A stretch of 64,000 nt of DNA from Chamaecrista fasciculata (Eukaryota > Streptophyta > Magnoliopsida > Fabales > Fabaceae). The stretch spans positions 62,001 through 126,000 of the forward strand of contig QANZ01042729.1 in assembly GCA_003254925.1 (NCBI GenBank), in the 5' to 3' direction. Positions 24,484-37,741 of the stretch are shown here, in pieces. The notes below the pieces were generated by a model. The model did no database searches and had not been told where the DNA came from. It worked only from the letters and a program-made list of their open reading frames with translations. A program made the translations under genes and the position numbers. Every line of letters begins with the position of its first letter. Position 1 is the stretch's first letter.

Positions 24484-25189
24484 TTTTACATCAATTTTTA
24501 ATTTCGTTTTTATTATTATTTTTTCTACTCATAAGTCATCCCGGTCACTGTCAGTCCCAAAGGGAAAAAAAAAAATCTCTACTAATCAATGCACCTGAAC
24601 AGACGGCTTTAACTGGTTGGGTTAAAACTTATTTTTAACTTATGGTATGAACAATAAAACCAATCTTTATTTATGTCATATGGAATAGTGAGATGATCAA
24701 ATTTAGTAAGTATAGTTTAATTACTGATTTGAGTAATGCATGACTTGGTTTAATATAATTTTAGCGCTCTCATACTGTCATACATGTTGAGTTGTTTAAG
24801 TATTAAATAGCCGCGTGCCATAGTAATTGCAAATTTGCAATAGAATGAAAGAAAAGGAAAAATCGACCAATGACATTTTACGTAATTAAAGAGAGGCCAG
24901 CATTCTGCTCTTGCTGTATATCCATCCCCATGGAATTCAAAAAAATTTATACATTTGGAGGCATCGAGTTTGTTTTTCTTTGACTCCAAAAAAATCCCAC
25001 GAGACAAGTACACAACATTTTATTATCCAATGAAGTTAGGAATAGGATACGATGACCCCTTGTGCTGCTTGTTGTTTCATCGATTTTCCTCATTTTAGTA
25101 TCGGCTTTCCGTGCAATGTCTAGACAAAGCATCTATCCCACAGAATTTTGGACTATACAAATAGAGCATAGTGCCACAAATTGATGAGA

Positions 25190-26255
25190 TCAATAAGACT
25201 GCAATACAGAACAAGCAACCGCTTGAGCCCATAGCCTTAACCTAGTCTTCACTTGTTCAGGGTCCTCCCCTGACCAAAAACAAAATCATTGAGTTTGAGA
25301 TACGTTGAAGTAAAAGAAGAGTAGTGAGTTCAAGACTCAAACATACCATTTAGGTTAAAGTGAACTTTTAGTTTCATAACTTTTATTAAAATCTTAATTT
25401 GATTTATAACTTTTTTTGTTATACTTTTGGTTTCCATATCTTTGCAAAAAATTATAGATTTGATCCCGTATCACTTTTGGTCCCATATATTTTGGTCAGG
25501 TTGTAGAATTGATCCTATATTTTTGCAAAAAGTTTTACTGACAGTCCACTTAATCCAAAGATATGAGACCAATTCTGCACCTGACCCAAAGATATGAGAC
25601 AAATTATGCAACCTAACCAAAAGATATGGGATCAATTCTGCAACATGACCCAAAAATATAGAACCAAATGTGGCACAGGACTAAGTTTGTAACTTGAGCA
25701 AAAGATATGGAATCAAAAGTGCAACAAAAAAAGTTATGGGACCAAATTAAGACCTTAACAAAAGTTATAGGACCAAAAATACACTTTGCCCTACAATTTA
25801 ATATTTGAATCAAATGATATACGAAAGAAGAATATGCATGTTTAATATTGGTAATTTAGAAGTTGAAGCTATATACCGGGGTTACAAATCCTCCAGGTAT
25901 AGGTATCAGCAGAATGAGCCGTAGGGCTGGTTGAAGAAGAAGAAGAAGAAGAGGCTTGGCTATGGGTAGGGCTAGAGATAGGGGTGGGTGACAGCTGGCG
26001 ATTGACGGCGAAATAGAGATCGAGTGCAGGTAAGGTGTCACAAAGCGTTTGACCGTCTTCCTCATTGAACCCAAACCCTAATTCGATACAGCCTTTGAGT
26101 TCATTCAAATCTTCGTCTGTCAAATCATCGTGAACCCCAATATTCCTTCTCCGTTCATGTTGCAACATCTGATTCCGTCTTTTCTCCCACGCAATGTCTC
26201 TCGGAGTCGCCGCCTCCGGAATTGCCAGAAAAACAAGTTTTCGGCCCTCGCCCAT
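25190..26255 (-). CDS. DUF1685 family protein
   Basis: Two exons, 25877-26255 and 25190-25269, joined in frame through a 607-bp intron, give 152 residues. The family core is at about 43-90: 'DDLTDEDLNELKGCIELGFG' followed by a conserved 'LPALDLYFAVNRQ'. A Ser-rich linker (101-115) leads to the conserved tail 'EDPEQVKTRLRLWAQAVACS' encoded by exon 2. The family is plant-specific and has no established molecular function, so none is assigned. The intron is largely occupied by the inverted-repeat element at 25353-25791. Confidence 0.9.
25353..25791. mobile_element. MULE-type MITE inside the DUF1685 intron, 439 bp
   Basis: Long inverted ends: left GGTTAAAGTGAACTTTTAG and right, reversed, GGGCAAAGTGTATTTTTGG, with matching subterminal phrases for about 200 bp. 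Flanks TACCATTTA (25344-25352) and TACAATTTA (25792-25800) agree at eight of nine positions, a decayed 9-bp target duplication. A relative lies at 39520-39925. Confidence 0.8.
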
Positions 26256-28378
26256 ATTATATATAATTAATCAATCGTAATTGATCGATAATCACAATTA
26301 CCAATTAACAATTACAATTACAATACGGACTTAGATTGTTAATTGTGATTTTCATGAGCTCTGCCACCTCTGCCCCGAGCCCTTGTGGGACAAGAGGATG
26401 GAGGCCGAGGAGGTTTAAGGTCTAATATCCCTCTTAACATTCATTTCTCAATACCACCTCTCACTCTCACCATTCATTTCTAACATCCCCACCCACATTA
26501 CTTAATTTTAGTTTCTTACCACTCATTTCTTTTCTTGGATTTGCTTCAATAATCAATATCATCCTCATATCTTCTTCTAAACCAACCCTCAAATTAAGCA
26601 AATTAATAATTAAGCTCCCCTTTTCTTTCATTTCTTACTTGCACATACATTCCACTCAAATTCGTTTCCAACTCCTTCCAATCTCATTCGCCCCTTTTCA
26701 ACTCCCACAACAATGTCTGGCATGCATGTAAATATCCCCCATTCTCAATATATATATATATATAATTTTGTTACATGTAACAATCGTCCATATACAGCAT
26801 ATGTACATGACTACATGTTAAGTAGTGGTGACTGGTGAGTCAAAAATACAACTTGGGACATCAATGTAATAAATACATGACATATTTTTATACACTAGAT
26901 TAATCTAATAGCTAAAAATAATGGAAGGAGTACCTCTTAAATAAATTGATAAAATAACTTGAAAATATTTTATATCTTACCCCATAATAATAACAAGTTT
27001 CCATAATGATCTTAAATTACAAAGTTTGCTATTAAATTATTTTTATAATCAAAGTACCCCTTATGAAAGCATCATGTTGTTCCATTCTTAATTTAGTTGT
27101 TAATCATTTTAGTTTTTAGATAAATTGAAAGAAAGTCAAAATAACTTTTTATCTAAAATTAGTTTATAAAATTCCTTCATACCTAAACTTCAATTAAAAA
27201 GGTAAGTAGGGATAACATCTAAAATTAACAACTTAATAATAAAAATTATTAATTAAATAGATAAAATAATTAAATAAATATATCTCTACATATTTATATC
27301 ATTTATATTTTCCTTATAGTACATGCCTATATTTTTTTTAAAAAAAATAAAAATAGTCGATAGTACGTTCATATAATTATGAGTGTAATTAGTTATAATT
27401 ATTTTTATATTTTTCGTATAAAAAAATATTTTTTATATACATTTTATTACTTCTTCTAGTCAAATATTATTTAATCATACAAGGAAAATATATCATTAAC
27501 ATATTTATTCACCAATATGAGAAATAAATGTTATGCTTTGTGAAAATGATCTACAAAAAAATATAGAGGAAGGAAATATAAAGAATCTATTTATGATGTT
27601 ATATACACATGACACCTAGCTTAGTTAAAATTGAATAAAGTTATACTATTATATAATTTATATATATTGATAAAATAATTATAAACAATTAAAAGAATTT
27701 TATAAAACTAAAAAATAGTTTTGACTTAGTTATAAAAAAGTGACTTTAATTAAGAATAAAATATAATAGTTATCGTAGAAATAATATGTGATTTCTTGGA
27801 TTAAATTGAAAGTTATGGAGAGTCCACTTAAACTTTAAAATTAGCGGGACTAAATTGAATCACTCTTAAAGTTGAAAGGGCTTCTTGTATTATTAGCATT
27901 AGTTGTAGGACTATTTAATACATTTTTAAAATTTTTGTGTAAGTTTTTATTACTTAAACTAATAGGTTGTAGAATTACACGTTAAAAGGAGCAGCTATTC
28001 ACGCATTTTAATCAATTAGATTTTTAAAATTTTTTAGGGTTTCAGCAAGTATTAATTTAAAAATCACATCAAGTATCATTATTATTACAAATATAAAAGC
28101 CATATGTTATAGATAAAATTTGATCCTCATATTTCAGAAAGAAAACTTCAAACTCATCATGTTCTTCTCTTGGTTCGTCCATTCAGGTAAGAGTTATCAT
28201 GAGGATAGCTTAGAGCCTTAGACCACCACCTCTCCCATTATAACAAAAAGACAAAAACACATAAAATCTGTCTTAAAGTAATTATATATATATATATATA
28301 TATAAGAAAGAACTTAATTTATCCTCTACTCTTTTATCCTACAAACCATAACCATTATACCAAGAATCTACTATTGGC
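26256..28378. other. Intergenic, very AT-rich
   Basis: No gene supported over 2.1 kb. The first 450 bp upstream of the DUF1685 start are CT-rich in parts ('cccacccacattactt'), as in a promoter or leader. The rest is low-complexity AT sequence with a TA microsatellite at 28280-28304. Confidence 0.5.
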
Positions 28379-28419
28379 TTTTGTTTTCTGTATGATCTTT
28401 GCTTTCTTGAAAGCTCGGG

Positions 28420-28665
28420 CTGGGGATTGGATGAAGGCTATTTTCTGGCATACGAAGAATCCCCTAAGCCTAAAGTCGTTGCCAAGCCCAAAACTACAGT
28501 TGCAGCTAAACTGCTAATGCAATTGTGAAAATTCCCAAGGTTGCTAAGACATTAGCGAGATGGGAAGAAGATGATGAAGGCGAGAAAGAGTGTGAAGAAA
28601 GCTAAAAAGTCCAGAGCCTCCGGTGAAAAAAGCACCAAGCCACCAACAACGACGGCTAAGAAGTA
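28420..28665 (+). pseudogene. Possible histone H1-tail-like pseudogene remnant
   Basis: A Lys/Ala-rich stretch reads 'PKPKVVAKPKTTVAAK' in one frame. After a frame change near 28570 it reads 'MMKARKSVKKAKKSRASGEK' and ends 'STKPPTTTAKK' at a stop near 28665. This resembles the C-terminal tail of a plant linker histone with frameshifts. No globular domain is seen upstream and no intact frame exists. Low-complexity composition alone could mislead here. Confidence 0.3.
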
Positions 28666-28832
28666 AAAATAGTGTTTGTTTGTTTGTTAGTCAGTTAGAA
28701 TTAGCTCAGGACTTTGGACAATAAATTGGTTTGGACGGATGGATAGGAGTATAGTTGATTTACAAGCCATATTCCTAGTTGACGCTACTTACCATAATTT
28801 AATAACTTGTAATGTAATGACGGGAAAATTTA

Positions 28833-31800
28833 CTATACAAGTTGGTATGACTCAGCCTCATTCGTTGTTTCTTGTGGCTCCAACTCCAAACCCGGGAATT
28901 GTCCAATGTCATGACCTTGGAGTGGTTGAAACTCCTGTTCTAAACCAACAGCAAACTCTGATGGATGGGCTCCGCCGCTTTGGAAATAGTCTGCAATCTG
29001 TGTCAAGGGTAAGTTGGTTATTTATTTTGTGATCCATATGATAATGATTTTTCAAAGGCATTTCACCTCATTCATCACCATCGGGTGTAATTTCAAAGAT
29101 TTGTTGCATAATAAAATCGACAAAATTGAGAATGGTAATTACATGGTTAGCAAGAGCCATTCCGCTTAACACTGCCGCCTCTATACTTGAACCTAGCAGC
29201 CAATCACCACATATACCAGCTCTTCCAAAGGGATCAAAGATGCAGGGAATACCGGGTGTATTAGTCGGCAGTGCTGCACCCCTGCAAATGCCGCAATCAA
29301 ATCAAACATTACTTAGATACTCTGAAATGCTACCACCAGAGTTATTATTATTGTTTTTCTATCGTCTGGTTTCAGTATTAAGGTGTCCTAGCGAACTGAT
29401 ACATTAGAAATGCTACTTCGATCTGAGTACATAACGAAACCTTGATTGAAAAATATTGTCCAAATAAGAATCACAATTCAATTTATACATCCGTAATTAC
29501 AAAGATGATTTTATTAAGGTATCCTCATGCTGCCTAAATTCTTCACCATTGAATATGCTTTAAGGATTGAACTTGATTATCCAAATGAGCTTATTCAACT
29601 AGCATAATAGGCATATTATATTTACTTTAGAGGTTAGCTGTCAGCACAAGCACTGAGTACAGATATACATTAATTTACACGGCCAAAATATTAAATTTAT
29701 GGCAGTAAAATTGTCAAAGCAATCAACCTGCTCAATACTTCAAGATAAAATTCTTACCTGTCCAAAGAAGTAAAAGATTGATTTCTTACCATAATTGGAG
29801 CCTGGTATATAATGGTTTTTGAAGGGATCCTTTCGATAGTCCAAGGGCAGCCTCTACACCCTCTAGCATGCCTGCCTTTACCTTAGTTGCAGTTGCAGTA
29901 GGGATATTTTCCTGGCAAAAGTGGTTGGCTGAATAATCAATTATAAAACATGGAAGAAAAAGGAGAAAAAGCTATGCAATCAGGCATCTTAGTAAATAAG
30001 TTATGGTCAGTGCATGTCAATATAGTTAAGTTACTTAATAGTAAATTAAGCAAGTCTCTTCAGTTTAATCATAGTTCTAGATAAGGTAACAGAATATAAG
30101 ATAGGTAAGGTAAAATAATCTGACCATTGAGGTCTGCACAAACTAGAAAAAATAAAAATCACTTTGTTCACAAGTCAGTATCACTGTACTGAAAACTTAA
30201 TATTCCAGGTCCAGGCTCAAATTAAGGTTCTATGTGTACATGAATCACCAACCTGAATGGCAAACCAAAAAAAAAACACCAACCTGTGGAACCTTATTTT
30301 GCTTTCCATAAGCAGCAGTGCTCAGAAAGGTCCAACAGTGAGGACCTACGCTCTGGGATTTCAGTAGTTTTTTGGTATTATTGGCCATCCATGATAGAGA
30401 ATCAACTCCTTTCACAAAAGCACCTTCAAAGGGAACTGCGGTTATGCTGCCTGGGAGAGGAAGGGGATCATCAAATGCTGCTAGAAGGGCCCATATTGAA
30501 CTCAACTCCAACCTCTAGCGCAGTGAACAAAACAAAAACAAGAAACAGTGTGAAAAGAATGTAACTGTACCGAACAGTAGATGAAGTTGACTAGTGTACA
30601 AGTTCATAATATCAAACGAACTGAACAGGAAGATGGTTTAGGTCTACCTTCATTTGTTTGGCAATTAGTGGTAATCCTGATGACATAAGCAATCGATTTG
30701 CACATTTTCCTGTCAACAAAACAGACTAGTAGTTACTAGAAATGGCTCGAGCAACATGTCAAACTCTCGCCAGAAAATAAATTCAAGCAGCATTTTGAGA
30801 GCCAAATATCATTCTAGATAAGGGCTCTCCAGACCCATAAAAGTGGAAAGAAGGCGAAATATTGTAGAAAGATTCAGCATTACCAAGCACCAAAAAAAAA
30901 GCGGTAAATACCGTATAGCCTGAAAATTTCATCATGATAGCAATCTAAACAGTCACCCACACAAGGAAAAGACTGTGTCTCATAGTTTTATCCCTTCTTT
31001 CTTTTCTCTTCTGAAAAAATTCTGTCTATAATGAAAGCATTGCAGCAAAAGCAGTATAGGTATGCCCAGTCAAGCTAAAGATAGGCATAATAGGTTACCG
31101 TTGTGTGCAACAACAATTGCATCAAATATCCCACAAGGTTTCCCATTCTCACTCAAGTGCCACATCCCATTGAACGGCTCAAGTTTACTGATCCAGCATG
31201 GTCTGACCACACTAACCATGCTAGTCTGCACTGAAAGTTAAATTCTGATCAAGCACAACACAGGAACGGCAGCAGAAACAGAAACCCTGGAATTATAAAC
31301 AGTGAAACAGAGGTGTTTAACAGAAAAAAAACTGGTTTATTAATTATTGAAGCAAGCAACAGAATATCTTCTTTGGACAAGTCATCAATTTAACAGTGAT
31401 ACTTGGGACTTAGCAGTTAGCACAACTACCCCATGCCCAGTCAAGCTGGTATTAAATGAAAATTTAATCACCTCAGACAGTAATGAATCGGCAAGGGGCC
31501 TCATTCCATTTGTGCCAATATATCTTGGAGGAGATGATGGAAATGGAACAAACTGACCGCCATTATGAAGTTCTCCAATTGTACCCTGCCACTCGCGGAC
31601 CAGACCCTTCTCCAACCAAGCATTAAGCAGCTCACTAAACCGTGAATCATTCGCTGTAAAGAATTGAGCTGCATGATCAAATATCAACGGCTGAGGATCA
31701 ATAACTCTGGTTCCCATTCTTCCTCCTAGACCATGTATACCCTAAAAACAATATGCACAAAAAGAAGGTTAATCCCTAAAATTGTTCATTCATTTTTCCT

Positions 31801-32315
31801 TTTTCATACAGTAGCCTTTAGGGGAAGGGAAAATTTCAATGCTTCCGTCACAATGTTCTTCCGTTATCTCATACACTCATTGCTTGTCGATGAAAATAAA
31901 TGAAATATATAAAAGCTAATGTAAAAATTATACAATTCCCAGCACCGACCGTGTCGAATACAGTCGAGCGAACACCTCGCTTCGCCAAATACTCAGCGCA
32001 AATGAGACCGGAGATTCCTCCGCCGATAATGCCGACAACTGGGTCATCTGAGATTGGAGCTGTGAAGTTCACTTGCTCTTGGCTGAATGTTTTCTTGAGA
32101 ATCGATCTTCTCGATGTGCCATAAGATGATCTCTTGCGGCTTTTTGAGGTAGTCTTTTGCTTATCCATGGTGAATTTGGGCTTAGGTTTCGGGATGTCGA
32201 GTTTGGATGTACATGGCAGAGTTCGGAATCGCGAGTATGAGAAGCTAAAGGAAGATTTAGGGGTCTTGAGGGGTTGGAGAGCAAGAGAAGAAGAAAACGA
32301 ATAACAAGTGACCAT
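28833..32315 (-). CDS. FAD/NAD(P)-binding oxidoreductase, renalase-like
   Basis: Eight exons: 31950-32315, 31472-31741, 31099-31225, 30648-30709, 30284-30514, 29790-29911, 29143-29281, 28833-28997; total 493 residues. Residues 1-90 are Ser/Lys-rich and resemble a plastid or other organelle targeting region. The dinucleotide fold follows: 'PVVGIIGGGISGLICAEYLA' (GxGxxG at 95-103) and 'GIHGLGGRMGTRV' from residue 123. Later conserved parts are 'DHAAQFFTANDSRF', 'SSIWALLAAFDDPLPLPG', 'CGDWLLGSSIEAAVLSGMAL' and 'EFQPLQGHDIGQFPGLE'. Renalase-like enzymes oxidise reduced dinucleotides or amines; the plant substrate is not established. The exon 5 donor overlaps an A-tract micro-insertion. Confidence 0.92.
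30246..30286 (+). repeat. A-tract micro-insertion duplicating a splice donor
   Basis: CACCAACCTG occurs at 30246-30255 and 30277-30286, with AATGGCAAACC plus about ten As between them. On the gene strand the repeated unit is CAGGTTGGTG, which contains the exon 5/intron 5 junction of the oxidoreductase gene. The copy at 30277-30286 is the one used in the model; the other now sits 31 bp into the intron. Confidence 0.75.
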
Positions 32316-33536
32316 GGTTTAGAACTTAGAAGAAAGGAGATAACGTAAATCCGAGGTGACCGAAATAGGCGTGAAACGCAACAATATAAAGCACGAAAGA
32401 TGAGTCCATTAATTGATGATTACTGTCTCCTAATCCCATGCATGTTACTCAGTGAATATCTGATGTTTTAGAGAATTTTTTTTTTTAAAAATATGATGTT
32501 TTATAAATTTAATATAACATTAATTATTTATTTACCATTTTATCCCTATTAAATATAGTAGAGTCATAAATGAATAAGCATTTCCCAAGTATTTCTATTA
32601 TTTTCAATAGGGATAGTTTAGTCTTTTTATCTCATTTTTCTCTTCATTCTAGGTGAGCCAATCATTTTCTTAATCTGTGTGTATTTACCTTAAACATCAG
32701 ATATATAGAACCGAAGGAAATATTAATGATGAGCTTTGATTTTATTTTAGAATAAATATAAATTATAAAATATTTGATTTCGAAACATAGTCTTGATTCT
32801 TACCATATTTATTCTAAAAAAATCGTAAGTATTGAGTTTCCTAGCCTGTCGTCAAATCTCGCGTGCGCTCTCTCTCTCCATTATCTTCTACAATTTCATT
32901 CAAACATAATGCGCTAATATTATATTTTTCAAGTCATGTATAATAGTTCCGAACTTTCGAAGGTTTCCTAGAAGAAAAATAAAATTGATGGATAAGTCTT
33001 GCTTATGTTGCATATTGATGCTAACTTGCGAATTTCAACCACAAAAAGTTATCAGAAATGTTGACTAATTTCTTATAATATATAATCAGTTTCTCTCAGT
33101 GCTAACATAGTTCCACAATAAATAAATAATAAGAATTCCGCAGAAGAACCAAAACGGCCAACCTAATAACGTTTTTGAAAAGCATATAGGATAGGAAACT
33201 GACATAGTAAAACTGCATAGCATCCCATATAGAAGTTCTACCTACACAAAGGAATATTTCATATAGACATAGTATTACTATTATCCTCTCGCCAACGGGC
33301 AGGGGCAATCAAGGAATATACTTTTTAATACATATTAGATCATAACTCTATCTTTACATGTAATGATATATACCAATATATAACTTACAAAATATATACA
33401 ATTCAAGTTAACACAAGCAAATTAAAAAGTCAGTCCAGATGAAAAGAAGATATATAGGACCATCTCTTCTGCAAACAGCCCCACAAAGTGACCAAGGAAA
33501 ATGATGGCTGTTGAGGTCAGTAAAAACCTGGAAAGC
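32316..33536. other. Intergenic between the oxidoreductase gene and WDL
   Basis: No gene supported. A decayed Stowaway element fills 32446-32720. The part from about 33100 is probably the WDL 3' UTR and downstream region. Confidence 0.5.
32446..32720. mobile_element. Decayed Stowaway MITE, inverted relative of the copy at 7575-7848
   Basis: The reverse complement of 32580-32720 matches the left half of 7575-7848 closely (shared 'ctatatatctgatgtttaag' and 'aaagactaaactatccctat'). The right end has decayed to 'gaaccgaaggaaa' before TA, and the left end is eroded. Confidence 0.8.
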
Positions 33537-36190
33537 TCAAGATTGGACAGATATATCTGCATTTGCCTGCTCAGGGATTTTAGGAGGAGTAGCTTCTGTT
33601 TCTTTATCCAGTTTTGGTCGTTCTTTGGTTTTGCAACTGCCGTTACTGTTATCCTTACTTTTTGTTTTACCTCCCTCTTTGACATTAACTAGGCTGTGAC
33701 GTTGAGCTCGAGTACAAATTTCTGGAGATGGGAAGACAGCATCACCACAGCTCTTCCTCCGGCTTAACTTTGGCGATTTAGGCTTAGTCAGTGGCAGCTG
33801 CTATCAAAGGAGATAGAGTGAAGATCATTTTTATCATAGCCTATTCACTAGTTAAGATTTTAGGTCCTCCATTTGAAAAGAACTAGAAGTGACTTTACAT
33901 GAAATGTGAGTGCACTTTGCACACATAAATTCAGCAATTAACATGAGAGCACTTAGGACCCCGAAAACTTGAACTAAAAGTACAATACAAGTTTGTAAGG
34001 AGGACAAGTTACTGAACTCAGTGATTGGTATATCCTGGTCACAACTCACAAGTAAAAATTCTTCACATCGTCATTATGAATACTATTTCCATTTGACTTC
34101 AGTAAGTCTATCCAAGTTAATACAGGGATTGTCAATAGATAGTCATACTCATCCAGCTTCTCTTCAAAGTAGGAAAAGACAAGTGAAAAAGAGGAGACGG
34201 TACCTTTTTGATTTCAGCCTTAGGCGGAGGCCCCTCATAGTAGAAACTTGGCACAGGCTTTGCTTTAATTACCAGGGACTTTCTTAATTGCTTGATAGCA
34301 GCTTCTCTCTCTTCCTATTGAATAAACAGTAAATAAGGAGGTATTCAATCAATTCAATGAGCATTAAGATTACGTAACATAGAGAGAACCGATACACATG
34401 GAATAGCCCACAAAAGAAAAGGAAAATTTTTAATTTAAGAAAAAAAAAAACTTGGGTGTACAGCATGTGATGGTAAGAGAAAGATCTTCATACTTTCTGC
34501 CTCGCTTCATACTGGAGTTTTTCTTCTTCAAGAGCTCGATGTTTTTCCCCTAATTTCTGATAAAACTGGATAGATAAACCAAATTGAAGATAAGAACCAA
34601 TAACTACCTCCTGGATTCAATTGACATTATCAACTGGGAAAGCAGTCAGGCACACAGAATATACCTCCTTTCGTTTCTCTGCCCGTTCTGTGCATCTAAA
34701 TGTCGGGGCTACACCCACCGTTACCTTCGATCTGCCAGTGCGCCCAGATGCAGCACTAATATGTATGGTTAAAGAAATAAATGACATAATAATTTCCACA
34801 ATTAGTTATACAGTATCTATGTTTGGAGAGTACCAATATTTCTGATTAAGATTCGTATAAAAACAGTAAAATATTTGGGATAGCTATTTTGTGTCAAAAC
34901 CATCAAATTATTCAAGTGTTGAGGATACGAGGATGCTACAGAACAATTATCTTCATCATCATGGTATTTCTTATCTTCGGATTGCAAGAGTGTCCCTGAT
35001 GAAAGAGGTGAATCAGGCTGAAAATAAATGGGGAAATTTTGCGCATCAGTAAAATATTCCCTCACCAGCATAAGCCATATGAACAGATAAGTCCTTAACC
35101 ATTGTTGATCCTTTTTTTTAATGGGTAACCGGCCAGTTTTGCTCAGATATCATTTGAAAGACTACTAGTAAAGTCAATCTTAATTAGGGTTAACTGTATT
35201 TTTATTCGGCATGGTATAAAAACTTCTAATGATTAAGTACATTTGAAGCATAAGTGTGTCTAATCCTGTAAACTATAGTTTATTGATTTTATTGATTTAG
35301 TAATATTATTATTAGGATTATTGTAACTGACTTTTGGGTTTAAATATTAACTGTATTGCAGAAACATATATCAGAAAAGAACAAACCTGCATTAAAAAAA
35401 TAGAACAAAAATAATATCCTAGCTGTGTCGATCTGGAGAAAGTTAAAAACCTCACTTTCTCATTTCCTCAAGTGCTCTTGCAACTAACCTGATAAAAGCT
35501 TTATTCGATCATGCGATGCCTATTATGAGCAAGTGACTGTGTTCGTAATTGAGTACTTAAGGAAACAAACAAAAAAGGGGGAGGGAGTGGGGGCGCTCCC
35601 GACAGGTTTGTTAGTTTAGAAACAAGAGAATATCAACAACTCAACATGTTCACTAGACCAGAGACAGCAGTCAATACTTTAGTTTCAAATACCTCTGAAT
35701 TTTTTGTTGAGCTAGATGAGTGAGTATTATCATCAGCGTTTAGTGACAAGTTCCCACCAGTTTCAATGGCTTGGGTATCAACAGTCTGGGTGCTGGAATC
35801 ATGCTTTTCAGTAGCCAGATTAGATGACTGTGGAACAGAGAATTTTGCATGCCATTTTTCCACAGCAGTAGAAGTAGAACTAGTATCAGGCAAGCTGAAC
35901 TTTTTAATGTCACCCATCTTCTGTGCTTCAGGTTTCTCATTCTTCAACTCAGGCATGTCAGCATTATGATTTGAGCTTTTGGCACCCAAAACTTCCTTCT
36001 TTACAGGACTTTTCTCAGCAAGAGAATTGGCTCCATCACTTGCCTCTACCTCGCGATCCTTTGGTTCAGCCTTAACTGCTGCGATTTTGGGAGAAAAATG
36101 TACTTTATCATTAAAAGTACCATTTGAAGCCCCTGTGAAAGAATTTGGCCTCTTGTCGATAACATGTATGCCAGTAATTTCCCTCCCCAT
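33537..36190 (-). CDS. WDL: WAVE-DAMPENED2-like (TPX2 domain) microtubule-binding protein
   Basis: Six coding exons: 35693-36190, 34929-35017, 34665-34755, 34494-34565, 34204-34314, 33537-33797; 373 residues. The N-terminus is family-like ('[16 protein letters not shown]'). A charged low-complexity region leads to the TPX2/KLEEK domain at about 195-287: '[20 protein letters not shown]', '[20 protein letters not shown]', '[20 protein letters not shown]', '[20 protein letters not shown]'. The hallmark KLEEK is KLGEK here. The C-terminus is Lys/Ser-rich. WVD2/WDL proteins bundle cortical microtubules and shape anisotropic cell growth; this role is inferred from homology. A 'tttcag' acceptor just upstream of the ATG indicates a 5'-UTR intron, so transcription probably starts near 37.1-37.3 kb. 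Confidence 0.92.
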
Positions 36191-36197
36191 GACGCTG

Positions 36198-37741
36198 AAA
36201 ACATTAACTTAGAGGGTAAGCAACGTAATAAATACTGAACATCTAAAAATGCTAACAACCCAAGAAAGAAAATTCAAACCAAGCACAAAAGTACCAATTA
36301 AAGACGAGATGAAAGCATAAATTTTAGCAAAAAAATATTACAGCACCATTTAAAAAAATTACAGAACACAAGAAAGAAAAAGTCAAGAGATTGATAATTC
36401 TCATAAAAATAGATCATTCTTTTCCATGACTTTGTTACTTCAAGCCAACATGGCAAGAAGCATTTTACCAACCAATCTAAAAGCTTGAGAAAAGAACTTG
36501 AAGTTAAGAAAAGAAGACGAAGTGTCCTATTGATGCGCCTCGATGTGAAAAGTAAGAAAATGGACAAGTGGGGCTGTTCAGGGGAAGATTCTAGGAATTA
36601 CTGCAAAAAACTGAAAATATCGTTTTGGTCCGATTCGAGTTACAGAGGAAAAGCTTAACATGAACCCAACAAATCCAGAAAATTCAGGAGAATCCACATG
36701 GCAGAAAATAGGGAGAAGGCAAGCAGAATTAAATTCTTCCTTTTGATCCTACGCTTGCATTTCAAAATATTTTTAATAGAAATAGCTCATATTGGCAGCT
36801 AAAGCCACGAATTGAACAGCCATGAAAGAAGATGATGTTCAGATATTACTAAAATCTTATTCACAGGAACTAAAGCCAACTTTGAGAAATAGCAAGTTAA
36901 AAAATCCCCCGCCCCAAAAGAAAAAAAAAGTTTCAGCTCTGGGCTAACGTGGTCGAAATTGGAGTTCGACAGCCTCCGGTGTAATAATCACAGAAAAAAG
37001 GAAATACAATAAATGATTCCCCCAAAAGCAACACATCGCTGGGTTTAATATCTACTGCAACCTCAAAGATCGACATCAACATTGCGATAATGAACAAAAA
37101 CTAACATATAATGAGTGGGAAACGCACCAGAATCAGCTTACAATATCAAATTTTCGCTCAACGTTCCGCTTCGATCTATCAGGATCCCGAGGCCTTCCTC
37201 CTTCTCCTGCGTGCTTCTACGTGCGAAATAGAAATAACTCAGATATGCTTGTATGATATTCCTTGTCTTCAGGGAGAATCACAAAATCTTTTTTTCCATT
37301 TTCTTTTCGATTTGCTTCGATGGTTTATAATATAGGCTGTAGCTATATTTATATGGGGAGACCTTCTTTCCGTGGTCTAACGGCGATACTTTTTCTTCCA
37401 TTTTCCTATTTTAATTTCGGTAGGCTCGAACTATTGACGGCGTTAATGGACAGCGAAATTTCAACACAGTGACGTTAAAGTCAAATATAATTAAAACTCC
37501 GATCCAAATGGTAAATATGACAAAGAGAGAAAATGACAGATGACAAATAAGATGAGGCGATGAAGGGATTGGGATTGGCATCGAAACATGATATTATACT
37601 TATTTTAAACATGTTTTAGATAAATTTGTTTTATTGTGAGATCAGATTATTAACACATATGAGAGAATGTGTATCAAATATTATATAAGGGAAGTAATAA
37701 TTAATAGTTTTAAATGTAAGTATCGTTCTCATGAAAAATAT
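36198..37741. other. WDL 5'-UTR intron and promoter region
   Basis: The AG before the WDL ATG implies an upstream non-coding exon. The sequence to about 37250 is intron-like on the minus strand; beyond it lies promoter or intergenic DNA. No other gene seen. Confidence 0.4.

Larger units (their letters stand above)
23201..25189. other. Intergenic between the ankyrin/TPR gene and the DUF1685 gene
   Basis: Mostly two transposon remnants (23441-23961 and 24029-24483), listed separately. The first 200 bp should hold the ankyrin/TPR gene promoter and leader. From 24490 to 25189 no gene is supported. Confidence 0.6.

Noticed and set aside
28739-29407. Two plus-strand frames of 97 and 93 residues
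   Set aside because: They are antisense to exons 7 and 8 of the oxidoreductase gene, which gives recognisable family motifs on the minus strand.
35105-35135. T-run followed by 'aatgggtaacc'
   Set aside because: The end motif is like GTTACCC inserts, but no target duplication is visible.
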